Source: Clostridium sp. OS1-26
GTDB taxonomy: Bacteria > Bacillota > Clostridia > Clostridiales > Clostridiaceae
DNA: 64,000 nt
Assembly (NCBI RefSeq): GCF_030915445.1
Contig: NZ_CP133264.1
Location: forward strand, 5,365,208 to 5,429,207
Direction: 5' to 3'
The translations under genes and the position numbers were made by a program. Under the pieces are notes generated by a model. The model searched no databases and was not told the DNA's origin. It was given only the letters and a program-made list of their open reading frames with translations. Within the stretch, counting starts at the first letter, position 1, and each line of letters begins with the position of its first letter. This document shows positions 18,060-25,871 of this stretch, in pieces.

Positions 18060-19238
18060 TCACTTCCTTTTTTCCGTCTTTATTAATTTATGTTCATATA
18101 GTAACCATAAAAATGGATCTTCTATTCTATGAGGCCTCAATTTTGAAATCCTACTGCTTTCTGGATTACAGCCTAGTGCAGTTATTCCAAAATAAGCATG
18201 ATTCTTAAAATTTGAACTTAATTGATTTGCAAAGTTTTCTCCACCCCAACTTCTAACTAAAGATTCCATAGTTCCGTTCATATCTTGAAAATCTGAAATA
18301 TCAAAACTTCCTTTACTTATGTGTTTACTTGAGTAATTTATGCAACTTGATGGATCTACTAAAGATTCAACTGCATCTATTTTTGAAAAAGCTACAGCCA
18401 CAGGTATATCAATAAGCTTATCTACCTTTACGTTGTTTGCTTTTCTAATAAGGTTCGCCGTTCTTGAAAGTAAGTCTTCTATTTCAGTGTTTTGTTCTGG
18501 CAGTGGTGTTCCTGCTGGAAGCATTTCTCTTACATTTTCTAATTGAAGCGGATCAAGCAAAAATATAATACCAGAGGAGTTATATATGTATCTGTTTACG
18601 GCCTTCATTGTATCTTCAGAGTCTAAGTCTTCACCTGCAGTATCAAAAAAGGCAATGGTAACAACATTGCTTATCCTTTTACCTTTAAACAGTCCGCCAA
18701 ACATCCCCTGTTCCGTAAAAGTAAGATTGTAAATAAGAGGTTGCTTTACAGATGAGTCTGTCTTAGCTGAACGAGTTACTCTTATTAATTCATTTCTTTT
18801 AAAAACAGGGTCATAGAAATCAGTTCTATATCTTTTTATTGTTGCATCATTTACCGCTGAGAGGCTACAGTTGAAAGCCGAACCTATTTCATTCATTATT
18901 TTGTCAATCAAAACTGCGATGTAATGACTTTTGCCGGCCTCTTTTGCACCTATAACTGCAAAGACTAAATTATCATATTGTCCTATAGCGTAAGGCAGCT
19001 CCTCATGACATGTAGGGCATATTTTTACATTTGTTTTTTCACCGCACTCAGTGCAGAAAATAGAGTCTGGCATTTCTTTTTTGCTCTCTCCTCTTTTGGA
19101 CCTGAGAAAAATACCATCTCTTGCATTTTCACATCCTTCTGGATCATTCTTGCATATAAAACTTACATCATTTAAATCATGTTTAGAAAAACAATATGGA
19201 CATATATAATAATCTTTTTTCTTTAAATTAAGCTTCAT
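18060..19238 (-). CDS. TRAFAC-type GTPase with zinc ribbons (GTPase A)
   Basis: Cysteines C13/C16 and C62/C65/C74/C77 form the N-terminal zinc-binding region. The GTPase core has the P-loop GAKEAGKS (97-104), switch II DTAGED (199-204), a FLLDP strand shared with the other two operon GTPases, and SKID (285-288) as the specificity motif. No transmembrane segment is visible. Its C-terminus, with 'ITALGCNPESS' followed by 'DPFLWLLYE', closely matches GTPase C ('SSLGCNPQN', 'EPFLWLLYR'), so A and C are closer to each other than to B. It is the second gene of the operon and is coupled to the long GAP1-like gene. Confidence 0.85.
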   Translation of the reverse strand: MKLNLKKKDYYICPYCFSKHDLNDVSFICKNDPEGCENARDGIFLRSKRGESKKEMPDSIFCTECGEKTNVKICPTCHEELPYAIGQYDNLVFAVIGAKEAGKSHYIAVLIDKIMNEIGSAFNCSLSAVNDATIKRYRTDFYDPVFKRNELIRVTRSAKTDSSVKQPLIYNLTFTEQGMFGGLFKGKRISNVVTIAFFDTAGEDLDSEDTMKAVNRYIYNSSGIIFLLDPLQLENVREMLPAGTPLPEQNTEIEDLLSRTANLIRKANNVKVDKLIDIPVAVAFSKIDAVESLVDPSSCINYSSKHISKGSFDISDFQDMNGTMESLVRSWGGENFANQLSSNFKNHAYFGITALGCNPESSRISKLRPHRIEDPFLWLLYEHKLIKTEKRK

Positions 19239-19272
19239 TTCATTGTTCCTCCTTAACTACAATATCTATTAA

Positions 19273-20301
19273 CTATTTAAAATATAATTTTTCTTTTGCC
19301 GGTGATATTATTCTGTACAACTTGCTATTACTGTCGTCTAAGAAAAATAACTTTACATACATGTTTCTACCTATATTTTCAATAGGCAAATTTAAAGTTA
19401 TAGGTTTATCAATAGCAATAGTTTGATAGTCTATATTAAGTATACTTTTACCATCTGATTTCTGAAGAGGCATATTGCCAAACTTACCAACCAATTCAAG
19501 TTGTGGCAGATTTATTTCTTTATCTGTAGTAGATAAAACTATTTCCGCCCCTTTAAGTTTTCCAAGGAGACTCTTTTTATGCCTTATTTCATAGAATATT
19601 TCTGAAGGTATTTTATTCATCACAAGTCTTCTTTGTCCCTCAGAATATAGTGTTTTTCCGTTACAATCAACAGAAATATATATACAAAAATAGTAGTTTC
19701 CTTCTACTGCCTTATGAATTAAATACTCTCCTTTTTCATCACCGTACTCTCTTTTAATCGTAAACTGTGAAGCACAGCCATCTGTTGGCCCTATTGGAAA
19801 TCTATCCATCCTGTAACATATAATAGCCTTGCTTATACCTTCTGGCCATCCCCATTCTAATGAAAGTTGTCCATATTTGATATCAGCTTTTATAAAAGAA
19901 ACTTCTGGAATATTACCTTCACTAAATACACTGCTTCCTATATTTTCATCCTGTATTTTATCTTCTATCATATTACTTTCCACAACATCAGTATTAATCG
20001 TATCTTGATCTTCTAAAAAAACATTGGATGCTTCAAGTAAATCAATTTTCTCTGAAGTATCATTTTGTGTATCACCTTGATTACTATTTACAATTTCATT
20101 AGTTTTATCTATAAAGTTCTGTACGTATATAGAATCACCAGTAATTTCTTCAATCTTTTTTCTTACATCGTATTCTGATAATAAATTAAACTTATTTACA
20201 AGATTGTTTATTTCTTCATGGGAAATATTGTCTTTTACAGAAAGTATTATTTCCACTTCATCTGATAGCTCTTGAAGTTCCTGTTGTTTTTCATCAATCA
20301 T
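19273..20301 (-). CDS. First gene of the GTPase operon, beta-rich protein
   Basis: No named family is recognised. Residues 1-75 are helical and acidic, 76-125 are a polar linker rich in Asp, Asn and Ile, and the rest looks like a fibronectin-III-like beta domain (core SLEWGWPEG, then YYFCIYISVDCNGKTLYSEG) followed by a second beta domain ending in YVKLFFLDDSNSKLYRI. The C-terminal two-thirds matches the 226-residue protein at 3987-4634. With GTPase A and the long GAP1-like protein it forms a triad that is repeated, diverged, at the other end of the operon. A strong GGGGGAT Shine-Dalgarno precedes the ATG. No signal peptide is seen, so the product is probably cytoplasmic. Confidence 0.65.
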   Translation of the reverse strand: MIDEKQQELQELSDEVEIILSVKDNISHEEINNLVNKFNLLSEYDVRKKIEEITGDSIYVQNFIDKTNEIVNSNQGDTQNDTSEKIDLLEASNVFLEDQDTINTDVVESNMIEDKIQDENIGSSVFSEGNIPEVSFIKADIKYGQLSLEWGWPEGISKAIICYRMDRFPIGPTDGCASQFTIKREYGDEKGEYLIHKAVEGNYYFCIYISVDCNGKTLYSEGQRRLVMNKIPSEIFYEIRHKKSLLGKLKGAEIVLSTTDKEINLPQLELVGKFGNMPLQKSDGKSILNIDYQTIAIDKPITLNLPIENIGRNMYVKLFFLDDSNSKLYRIISPAKEKLYFK

Positions 20302-20384
20302 TCTTTATATCCCCCATCTTTATCTGCCTATTTTATTAACATTTGTTAGTAAAAACTTTACAAAGAAAATAATTTCTTTAAATA

Positions 20385-20404
20385 TAGTATAAATTAGTAT
20401 ACTA
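20385..20404. promoter_or_regulatory. Inverted repeat upstream of the GTPase operon
   Basis: TAGTATA-aattag-TATACTA is a perfect 7-bp inverted repeat 84 bases upstream of the first operon gene. On the minus strand its second arm includes a -10-like TATACT. It could be an operator overlapping the operon promoter. No clear -35 box can be assigned. The surrounding 400-base gap (20302-20722) is very A+T-rich and contains no ORF. Confidence 0.35.
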
Positions 20405-20599
20405 TTACTACTATAAATATTTTATCACACATATATGTTTTTTAAAGTGACATTACAAAAAGTTCAGTAAAATATAAGAATTTAGTATTTATTAATAAAT
20501 AATCATAAGAACATGAAGAACTAAACAAAAATCAAAATATTAGGGATAACTTTTAGGTATTATAGATATAAAACTTTATAATAGGTAAATCATTTTTCA

Positions 20600-20627
20600 T
20601 GCACAAAGTTTATATTTTGTTTATAAT
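20600..20627 (+). promoter_or_regulatory. Candidate sigma-A promoter of the secreted-protein gene
   Basis: TGCACA (20600-20605) and a perfect TATAAT (20622-20627) are separated by 16 bases, about 95 bases upstream of the start codon at 20723. The -35 match is only 4 of 6. Confidence 0.4.
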
Positions 20628-20667
20628 TAGTTTATAGAAAATAGAGAGACTCCCTTTAAAATAGAAT

Positions 20668-20684
20668 TATGAAAGGCTTTCATA
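20668..20684. promoter_or_regulatory. Palindrome in the leader of the secreted-protein gene
   Basis: TATGAAAG-g-CTTTCATA is a perfect 8-bp inverted repeat located between the candidate promoter and the ribosome binding site of the gene at 20723. It may be an operator or a small mRNA hairpin. Confidence 0.35.
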
Positions 20685-20722
20685 TTATGAACTAATTTAA
20701 AACTAAAAGGAGATGGTAAAAA

Positions 20723-21967
20723 ATGAAATTTAAGAAGAAAACAGCAATGATTTTGAGTTTTGCTGTAGGTACTCTAATGTTTGCTACCACCGCTATGGCT
20801 GAAGTAGTGTCTAAAAGCGGCTATGATCAACTTAAAGATTCTCTAAAGTATACAGCAGAAAGTTGTACAACTAAACTTTCAAATTATACTGCAGATGTAT
20901 CCTTTGTTGCAAAAGATAATGGTACTCTTATTTATTCCGAAAACTCACTTAATAAGTATGATACATCAAAAAAGGCTATGGAAAATGTATCAACAAGAGT
21001 AGAGGGTTCTACTAAGAAGGAAAACTATTACTATTCCGACAAAAATGGTTTTATAAGCAAAAATAGTGATCAAAATGTTTACTATGTAAGTGAGTATACA
21101 AGCCCTCGAGAAGAAGTTAGGTCCTTTGAGAATCCTTTTAAACAGAAAGAAGCAGGAGATGTTGAAAGAATAGCAGATGCTCTTGTAGGTAATTTAAAAG
21201 ATTCTGTTGTAGTTACTCAAAATCCAGATGGAAGCAAAGAATTATCTGGTTCTTTAAGTGAAGCACAGATTCCAGCACTAGTTAATGCAGTAGTATCTCT
21301 TCAATCTAAGAATACATTTGGCAATAGACCTAATAATGAAAACAACATGCCTAAAATTACAAAAGATATATTTGTAAAAGAAGTTAAAGGAAAAATGATA
21401 ACAGGTAAAGATGGATTAATACAAAGTGTTCTTGGTACTGGAGTTCTTTCTGGTAAAGATGAAAGCGGCAAAGAGCATAATATAACTTTTGAGTTATTAG
21501 TTAAAATTACAGGAGTTAACTCAACTACTGTAAAAAAACCTGATTTATCTGGCAAGAAGGTAGAAAAAAGTATAGAAAGAGATTATAGTAAATTATCTAA
21601 CCCTTCAAAATATATTGGAAAATATAAAACTGATATTTTAATAGAAAAAGATGACAAATTCCAAAAAATAGGCGAGAGAATTGTAGATATTGAAAAAATA
21701 GATTCTAAGAGCGTTAGTGGAAGCTACCATGAAGAGTATGCTAAAGGTTATGAAGAATACGCAGTTAATAAAAAAGACTTGAAATTTAGTGCAACATTTG
21801 AAAAAGATCAATTTAATGCACCTTTCACTGCTACTAATTCCTCAGGCGCTAATGTTAAAGGAAATATATCTATTAATCCTCATTCAGCAAACGTATACTT
21901 TAATATAAACGAAAATATGAATGGAAACTTAATATCCGACGGTGAATATAGTAGAGTATTTAATTAA
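20723..21967 (+). CDS. Secreted protein of unknown function
   Basis: A signal peptide (basic KFKKK, hydrophobic core, likely cleavage after AMA near residue 26) shows that the 414-residue product is exported. The mature part is polar, rich in Ser, Lys and Asn, with no cysteine-based lipobox and no cell-wall anchor that I can see. Short beta-like segments recur (YYYSDKNGFISK, YYVSEYTS). It resembles clostridial secreted hypothetical proteins found next to ABC exporters. AAAAGGAGAT gives a strong ribosome binding site. A terminator-like hairpin follows it, so the ABC genes downstream are probably a separate unit, though they lie on the same strand. Confidence 0.7.
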   Translation: MKFKKKTAMILSFAVGTLMFATTAMAEVVSKSGYDQLKDSLKYTAESCTTKLSNYTADVSFVAKDNGTLIYSENSLNKYDTSKKAMENVSTRVEGSTKKENYYYSDKNGFISKNSDQNVYYVSEYTSPREEVRSFENPFKQKEAGDVERIADALVGNLKDSVVVTQNPDGSKELSGSLSEAQIPALVNAVVSLQSKNTFGNRPNNENNMPKITKDIFVKEVKGKMITGKDGLIQSVLGTGVLSGKDESGKEHNITFELLVKITGVNSTTVKKPDLSGKKVEKSIERDYSKLSNPSKYIGKYKTDILIEKDDKFQKIGERIVDIEKIDSKSVSGSYHEEYAKGYEEYAVNKKDLKFSATFEKDQFNAPFTATNSSGANVKGNISINPHSANVYFNINENMNGNLISDGEYSRVFN

Positions 21968-21969
21968 TA

Positions 21970-22002
21970 TTATAAAAGTTTTGCGACATAAAACTTTATA
22001 TA
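21970..22002 (+). terminator. Weak terminator-like hairpin after the secreted protein
   Basis: ATAAAAGTTTT and AAAACTTTAT flank a short loop just after the stop codon at 21967. The stem is A+T-rich and the T-tract poor, so termination may be partial. Confidence 0.4.
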
Positions 22003-22010
22003 GGGTACTA

Positions 22011-22096
22011 AACTGAAAGTTAGCTTATACAACCTGCTATGTTTCCAAGCTTCAGCACGTTAAAAACATATCTCTTTGTATAAGCTAGCTTTCTAG
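22011..22096. repeat. Short inverted copy of the MITE-like palindrome
   Basis: The ends (GAAAGTTAGCTTATACAA and TTGTATAAGCTAGCTTTC) are inverted repeats of each other. The left 50 bases match the reverse complement of 6165-6223, including AAGCTTCAGCACGTTAAAAA. The right 30 match the reverse complement of the left end of the copy at 5991. About 145 interior bases are missing, so this is an internally deleted copy in opposite orientation. It lies between the secreted-protein gene and the ABC ATPase gene. Confidence 0.7.
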
Positions 22097-22150
22097 CTAA
22101 TTTTTCTATAACAAATGTGTCATGTTATTTATAATTTAGGAGGTACATAA

Positions 22151-22876
22151 ATGGAGAAGGTTATTGAAATTAAAGAACTTTCTAAGATATATAAAAATGG
22201 AAGAGGTATAACAGATATTAATCTTGATATACATAGAGGCGATATTTTTGGATTTTTAGGTCCTAATGGAGCTGGTAAAACTACTGCTATGAAAATTATG
22301 ACTGGACTTATAAAGCCTGATAGTGGTGATGTTAAAATTTTAGGACATAGCATCTTAGATGAATTTGAACAAGCTATGAAAAAAGTTGGGTGTATTATAG
22401 AAACTGCTGAATCTTATTCTTATTTAACAGCCTTTGAAAATTTAAAACAATTTTCAAGATATTACGAAAACGTTGATAATAAAAGAATAGAAGAAGTTTT
22501 AGAACTTGTAGGTCTTTTAAAATATAGAAACGAAAAACCAAGGAAATTTTCCCTTGGAATGAAGCAAAGACTAGGGATTGCAGCTTCAATCCTATCTAAG
22601 CCTGAGATAGTTATTTTAGATGAACCTTTAAATGGACTTGATGTTGAAGGAATGATTGATGTAAGAAATATTATAAAAGATCTTGCAGAAAGAGAAAAAA
22701 CTACATTTTTTATATCAAGCCATCTTATTCATGATGTTGAGCTCACTTGTACCCATATTGGCGTGCTATATAATGGCAAAATGCTTAATGTAGATACTAC
22801 TAAAAATATATTAAATAACTATGCTTCTCTTGAAAATTACTTTATCAGCGAGGTAGAAAGAAATGGTAGAATTTAA
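22151..22876 (+). CDS. ABC transporter ATP-binding protein (bacitracin-type)
   Basis: All ATPase motifs are intact: Walker A GPNGAGKT at about residue 37, the signature FSLGMKQRL near 132, Walker B IVILDEP, and a switch histidine in FFISSHL. The length (241 aa) and the pattern ELSKIYKNGRG...DIHRGDIFGFLGPNG place it with ATPases of BcrA-type two-gene exporters that confer peptide-antibiotic tolerance or handle lipids. TAGGAGGTAC provides a strong ribosome binding site. Its stop overlaps the start of the permease gene by 14 bases, and a two-component system follows, a common arrangement for antibiotic-responsive exporters. Confidence 0.9.
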   Translation: MEKVIEIKELSKIYKNGRGITDINLDIHRGDIFGFLGPNGAGKTTAMKIMTGLIKPDSGDVKILGHSILDEFEQAMKKVGCIIETAESYSYLTAFENLKQFSRYYENVDNKRIEEVLELVGLLKYRNEKPRKFSLGMKQRLGIAASILSKPEIVILDEPLNGLDVEGMIDVRNIIKDLAEREKTTFFISSHLIHDVELTCTHIGVLYNGKMLNVDTTKNILNNYASLENYFISEVERNGRI

Positions 22877-23615
22877 AGCAACTTTAATTAATGAGATTGA
22901 AAAATTATATAAAAAGAAGAAGGTTTTAGTGGCAGCAGTAGTGTCACTTATTTTCATAGTAATAGGACAAGTATCTATTATTGGCTTAAGGAGCGGCTTT
23001 GGAGTACGTGGAGTTTCTAGTATGGAATTTCCTTTACTTGTACTTTCTGTAGTTATTAACACGATTCTTCCTCTATTTACTGCACTTGTTACTATAGATA
23101 GTTTTTCAGGAGAATTCTCTCAGAACACTATGAAAATTGCACTGACAAGGCCAATTACAAGACTGAAATTTTTTACAGCCAAGATAGTTTCTATAATATT
23201 ATTTGTTTTTGTAAATCTTATGTTTGTAATGATTTTTTCAACTTTAGCAGGTTTTATTTTTAATTCAAGTTCCTTTACAGCACAGGGTATTATTAAAATA
23301 TTAGTTTCATACTTTGTAACATTAATTCCTATGCTAGTTTTATCACTAGTTATTGTACTTCTTACAAATATATTGAGAAGCGGAATAGGCGTGTTTTTTG
23401 TATCTATTCTTATTTTTATTGTTTTCAAAGCACTTGGAATTGTTTTTTCTAGTTTTTCTGCTTTGTTTTTCACAAGCATGTTAGACTGGTACAAACTATG
23501 GATTATGAACAATGTTTCCTTATTAAAAATCTTACGTCAGTTTATGATGATGCTTAGTTATGCTATACTACTATTTACAGGAGGCTATTATTTATTCGAT
23601 AAAAAAGAATTTTAG
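22863..23615 (+). CDS. ABC-2 type permease of the exporter
   Basis: This 250-residue protein has six hydrophobic segments, a short cytoplasmic N-terminus and the typical 'DSFSGEFSQNTMKIALTRPITRLKFFTAK' region, of which DSFSGEF and RPITR are visible landmarks of ABC-2 permeases between helices 2 and 3. It overlaps the ATPase gene and must form the membrane half of the same exporter. The substrate is unknown; by gene context a peptide antibiotic or a lipid is likely. Confidence 0.85.
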   Translation: MVEFKATLINEIEKLYKKKKVLVAAVVSLIFIVIGQVSIIGLRSGFGVRGVSSMEFPLLVLSVVINTILPLFTALVTIDSFSGEFSQNTMKIALTRPITRLKFFTAKIVSIILFVFVNLMFVMIFSTLAGFIFNSSSFTAQGIIKILVSYFVTLIPMLVLSLVIVLLTNILRSGIGVFFVSILIFIVFKALGIVFSSFSALFFTSMLDWYKLWIMNNVSLLKILRQFMMMLSYAILLFTGGYYLFDKKEF

Positions 23616-23689
23616 AAAACCTGTTACTGTATTGAATGTACCTATTTATAATGAAATTAAAAATTCTACAGATTATGTAAGGTGAAGAA

Positions 23690-25125
23690 ATGGATATAAA
23701 AAAACGTCTAATTATTTTTAATACCATAACAGTTGTAGTTCCATTTATTATTGCATGCTTAACAATTTTCATCTTTATGTTTGTATCTTCAAAAGTTTTT
23801 AGTACAAATATAAGCTATGATAATTTCAAAAAACTTGCAGCTACAAAATTTGAGCTAATAAATGCAGTAAAAGATGTATCAAAGTTAAATCCTGAAAGCA
23901 TTGAAACTGCTGGATTTCAAGAATACTTATATCAAAAACTTTCAATCATAAATGGAGAAGTTATAATAATTAAGAACAATAGCATTATATTTGCTTCAAA
24001 GGATATTACTAAAATTGATATAGAAAAGTGCTTAGACGAAGCAAAAACTAGCTCTATTAAAAAAGCTGTGAAAATTGATAATATCTCTTATATGGTTGAA
24101 ACGGCTTCACTTAACTATAAAGACAACTCTACAGGAAATATTATATTATTAGCTCCATTAGAAAAACCAACTGATATTTTTGAGAAATTTATTATAACCA
24201 TTGTCGTTATCTTTTTCATTTCTTTTGTAGCTATAAATGTATTTATGTCCTATCTTTTTTCAAAAGAATATTAAAACCTATATCACTTCTAAAAAAAGCT
24301 ACTGCAGAAATTAGCAGAGGTGATTTAAGCTTTGAAATCGTAGAAAGTGGTGATAGAGAAATTAGAGAGTTGTGTGCAGACTTCGAGAGAATGAGAATAC
24401 AACTTAAGGACTCTATTCGTATGAAAATGAAGTACGATGATAATAGGAAAATGTTAGTTTCCAGTATATCCCACGACTTAAAAACTCCTATAACTTCTAT
24501 AAAGGGATATGTGGAGGGAATTTTAGACGGTGTTGCAAATACTCCTGAGAAAACAGAAAAATACTTAAAAACTATTTATTCAAAAGCTGAACAAATTGAT
24601 ATTATGATTGATGATTTACTTTTATATTCTAAACTAGATTTAAACCAAATGCCCTTTAATTATGAGAAAACAGATATTGCGAAGTACTTTGATTATTGTA
24701 TTGAAGAAAGCGCACCTGACCTTCAAAAATCTGATATAAAAATATATTTAAAAAACGACTTGAAGCAATCAACGCATTTTATAATTGATAGAGAAAGAAT
24801 GAGAAGAGTTATATTAAATATTATTGATAACTCTAGAAAATATATGAACAAAGAGAATGGACAAATTGCTATAATGTTAAGAGAAACAAACTCTAGCATT
24901 ATTATTGAAATAAAAGATAATGGATCTGGTATTAATAAAAATGATATAAATAAAATATTTGATAGATTTTATAGAGCTGATTTAGCAAGAAGCGGTACAA
25001 AAGGCAGTGGTCTAGGTCTTGCCATAGCAAAACAAATTGTAGAAGGTCACAAAGGAAAAATATGGGCTGTTAGCTGCGAAAACTATGGTACAAGTATTAT
25101 AATATCATTAGCAAAAATATCATAA
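23690..25125 (+). pseudogene. Sensor histidine kinase of the ABC exporter, frameshifted
   Basis: The N-terminal frame (23690-24274) has two membrane helices around an extracytoplasmic sensor of about 125 residues. It then stops just where HAMP should begin. The other frame carries RILKPISLLKKA (HAMP), the phosphoacceptor box SSISHDLKTPI, the N box NIIDNSRKY, the DNGSG loop and GSGLGLAIAK. Adding one A to the A4 run at 24262-24265 restores a continuous 478-residue kinase with no leftover bases. The gene sits between the permease and the response regulator, so it should control the exporter. If the indel is real, the sensor is inactive. Confidence 0.85.
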
Positions 25126-25141
25126 AAATAGAGAGGTTACT

Positions 25142-25836
25142 ATGAAAAGAATTTTAATAGTTGAGGATGACTTAAGTATTGCTGAGCTTCAAAAGGATTA
25201 TCTAGAACTTTCAGGGTTTGAAGTTAGTGTATGTACTGATGGTGTACAAGGCCTAAATACTATAAAAGAAAAGGAATTTGATTTAATAATTCTTGATATT
25301 ATGCTTCCTAAAATTGATGGCTTTAGTATTTTACGTATCATACAAGAAGATAAGGATATTCCTGTTTTATTGGTCTCTGCCAAAAAGAAGAAATCGATAA
25401 AATTAAAGGCTTAAGCCTTGGAGCTGATGACTATATTACAAAACCTTTTAGTCCTGGTGAATTAGTTGCTAGAGTTAAATCTCACATTCAAAACTACGAA
25501 AGAATAAAAAGCAAATTTACACCAAAGTCAAAAAATAATGTTATAACTATAAGAGGACTAGAAATAATTAAAGACTCAAGGCAAGTTCTTATAAACGGTA
25601 CTGAGGTAACTTTAGCTCAAAAAGAATTTGACCTATTACTTTATTTAGCTGAAAACCCTAATAGGGTATTTAGTAGAGAAGAGTTATTTGAAAAAATCTG
25701 GGGATTTGACGCGCTTGGTGATACTGCTACTGTTACAGTACATATCGGAAGAGTAAGAGAAAAAATAGAGTCTTCTCCATCCGATCCACAGTATATTGAA
25801 ACTGTATGGGGAGCTGGGTACAGGCTTAGGGTATAA
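25142..25836 (+). pseudogene. OmpR-family response regulator of the exporter, frameshifted
   Basis: The receiver domain starts normally (ILIVEDD, phosphorylation site in LIILDIMLP) and stops after residue 90. The next frame continues with GLSLGADDYITKPFSPGEL and a winged-helix DNA-binding domain (FDLLLYLAEN, SREELFEKIWGFDALGDTAT, VWGAGYRL). One extra A in the A5 run at 25382-25386 joins the frames into 231 residues, the standard length for this family. It is 16 bases below the kinase gene. A terminator overlaps its stop codon, so it is the last gene of the exporter unit. Confidence 0.85.
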
Positions 25837-25858
25837 GATTATATCCTAAGCCTATTTT
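25822..25858 (+). terminator. Terminator overlapping the response-regulator stop codon
   Basis: AGGCTTAGG (25822-25830) and CCTAAGCCT (25845-25853) form a perfect 9-bp stem, followed by ATTTTG. The same hairpin may serve the converging minus-strand gene. Confidence 0.75.
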
Positions 25859-25871
25859 GTTTATTATGTTT

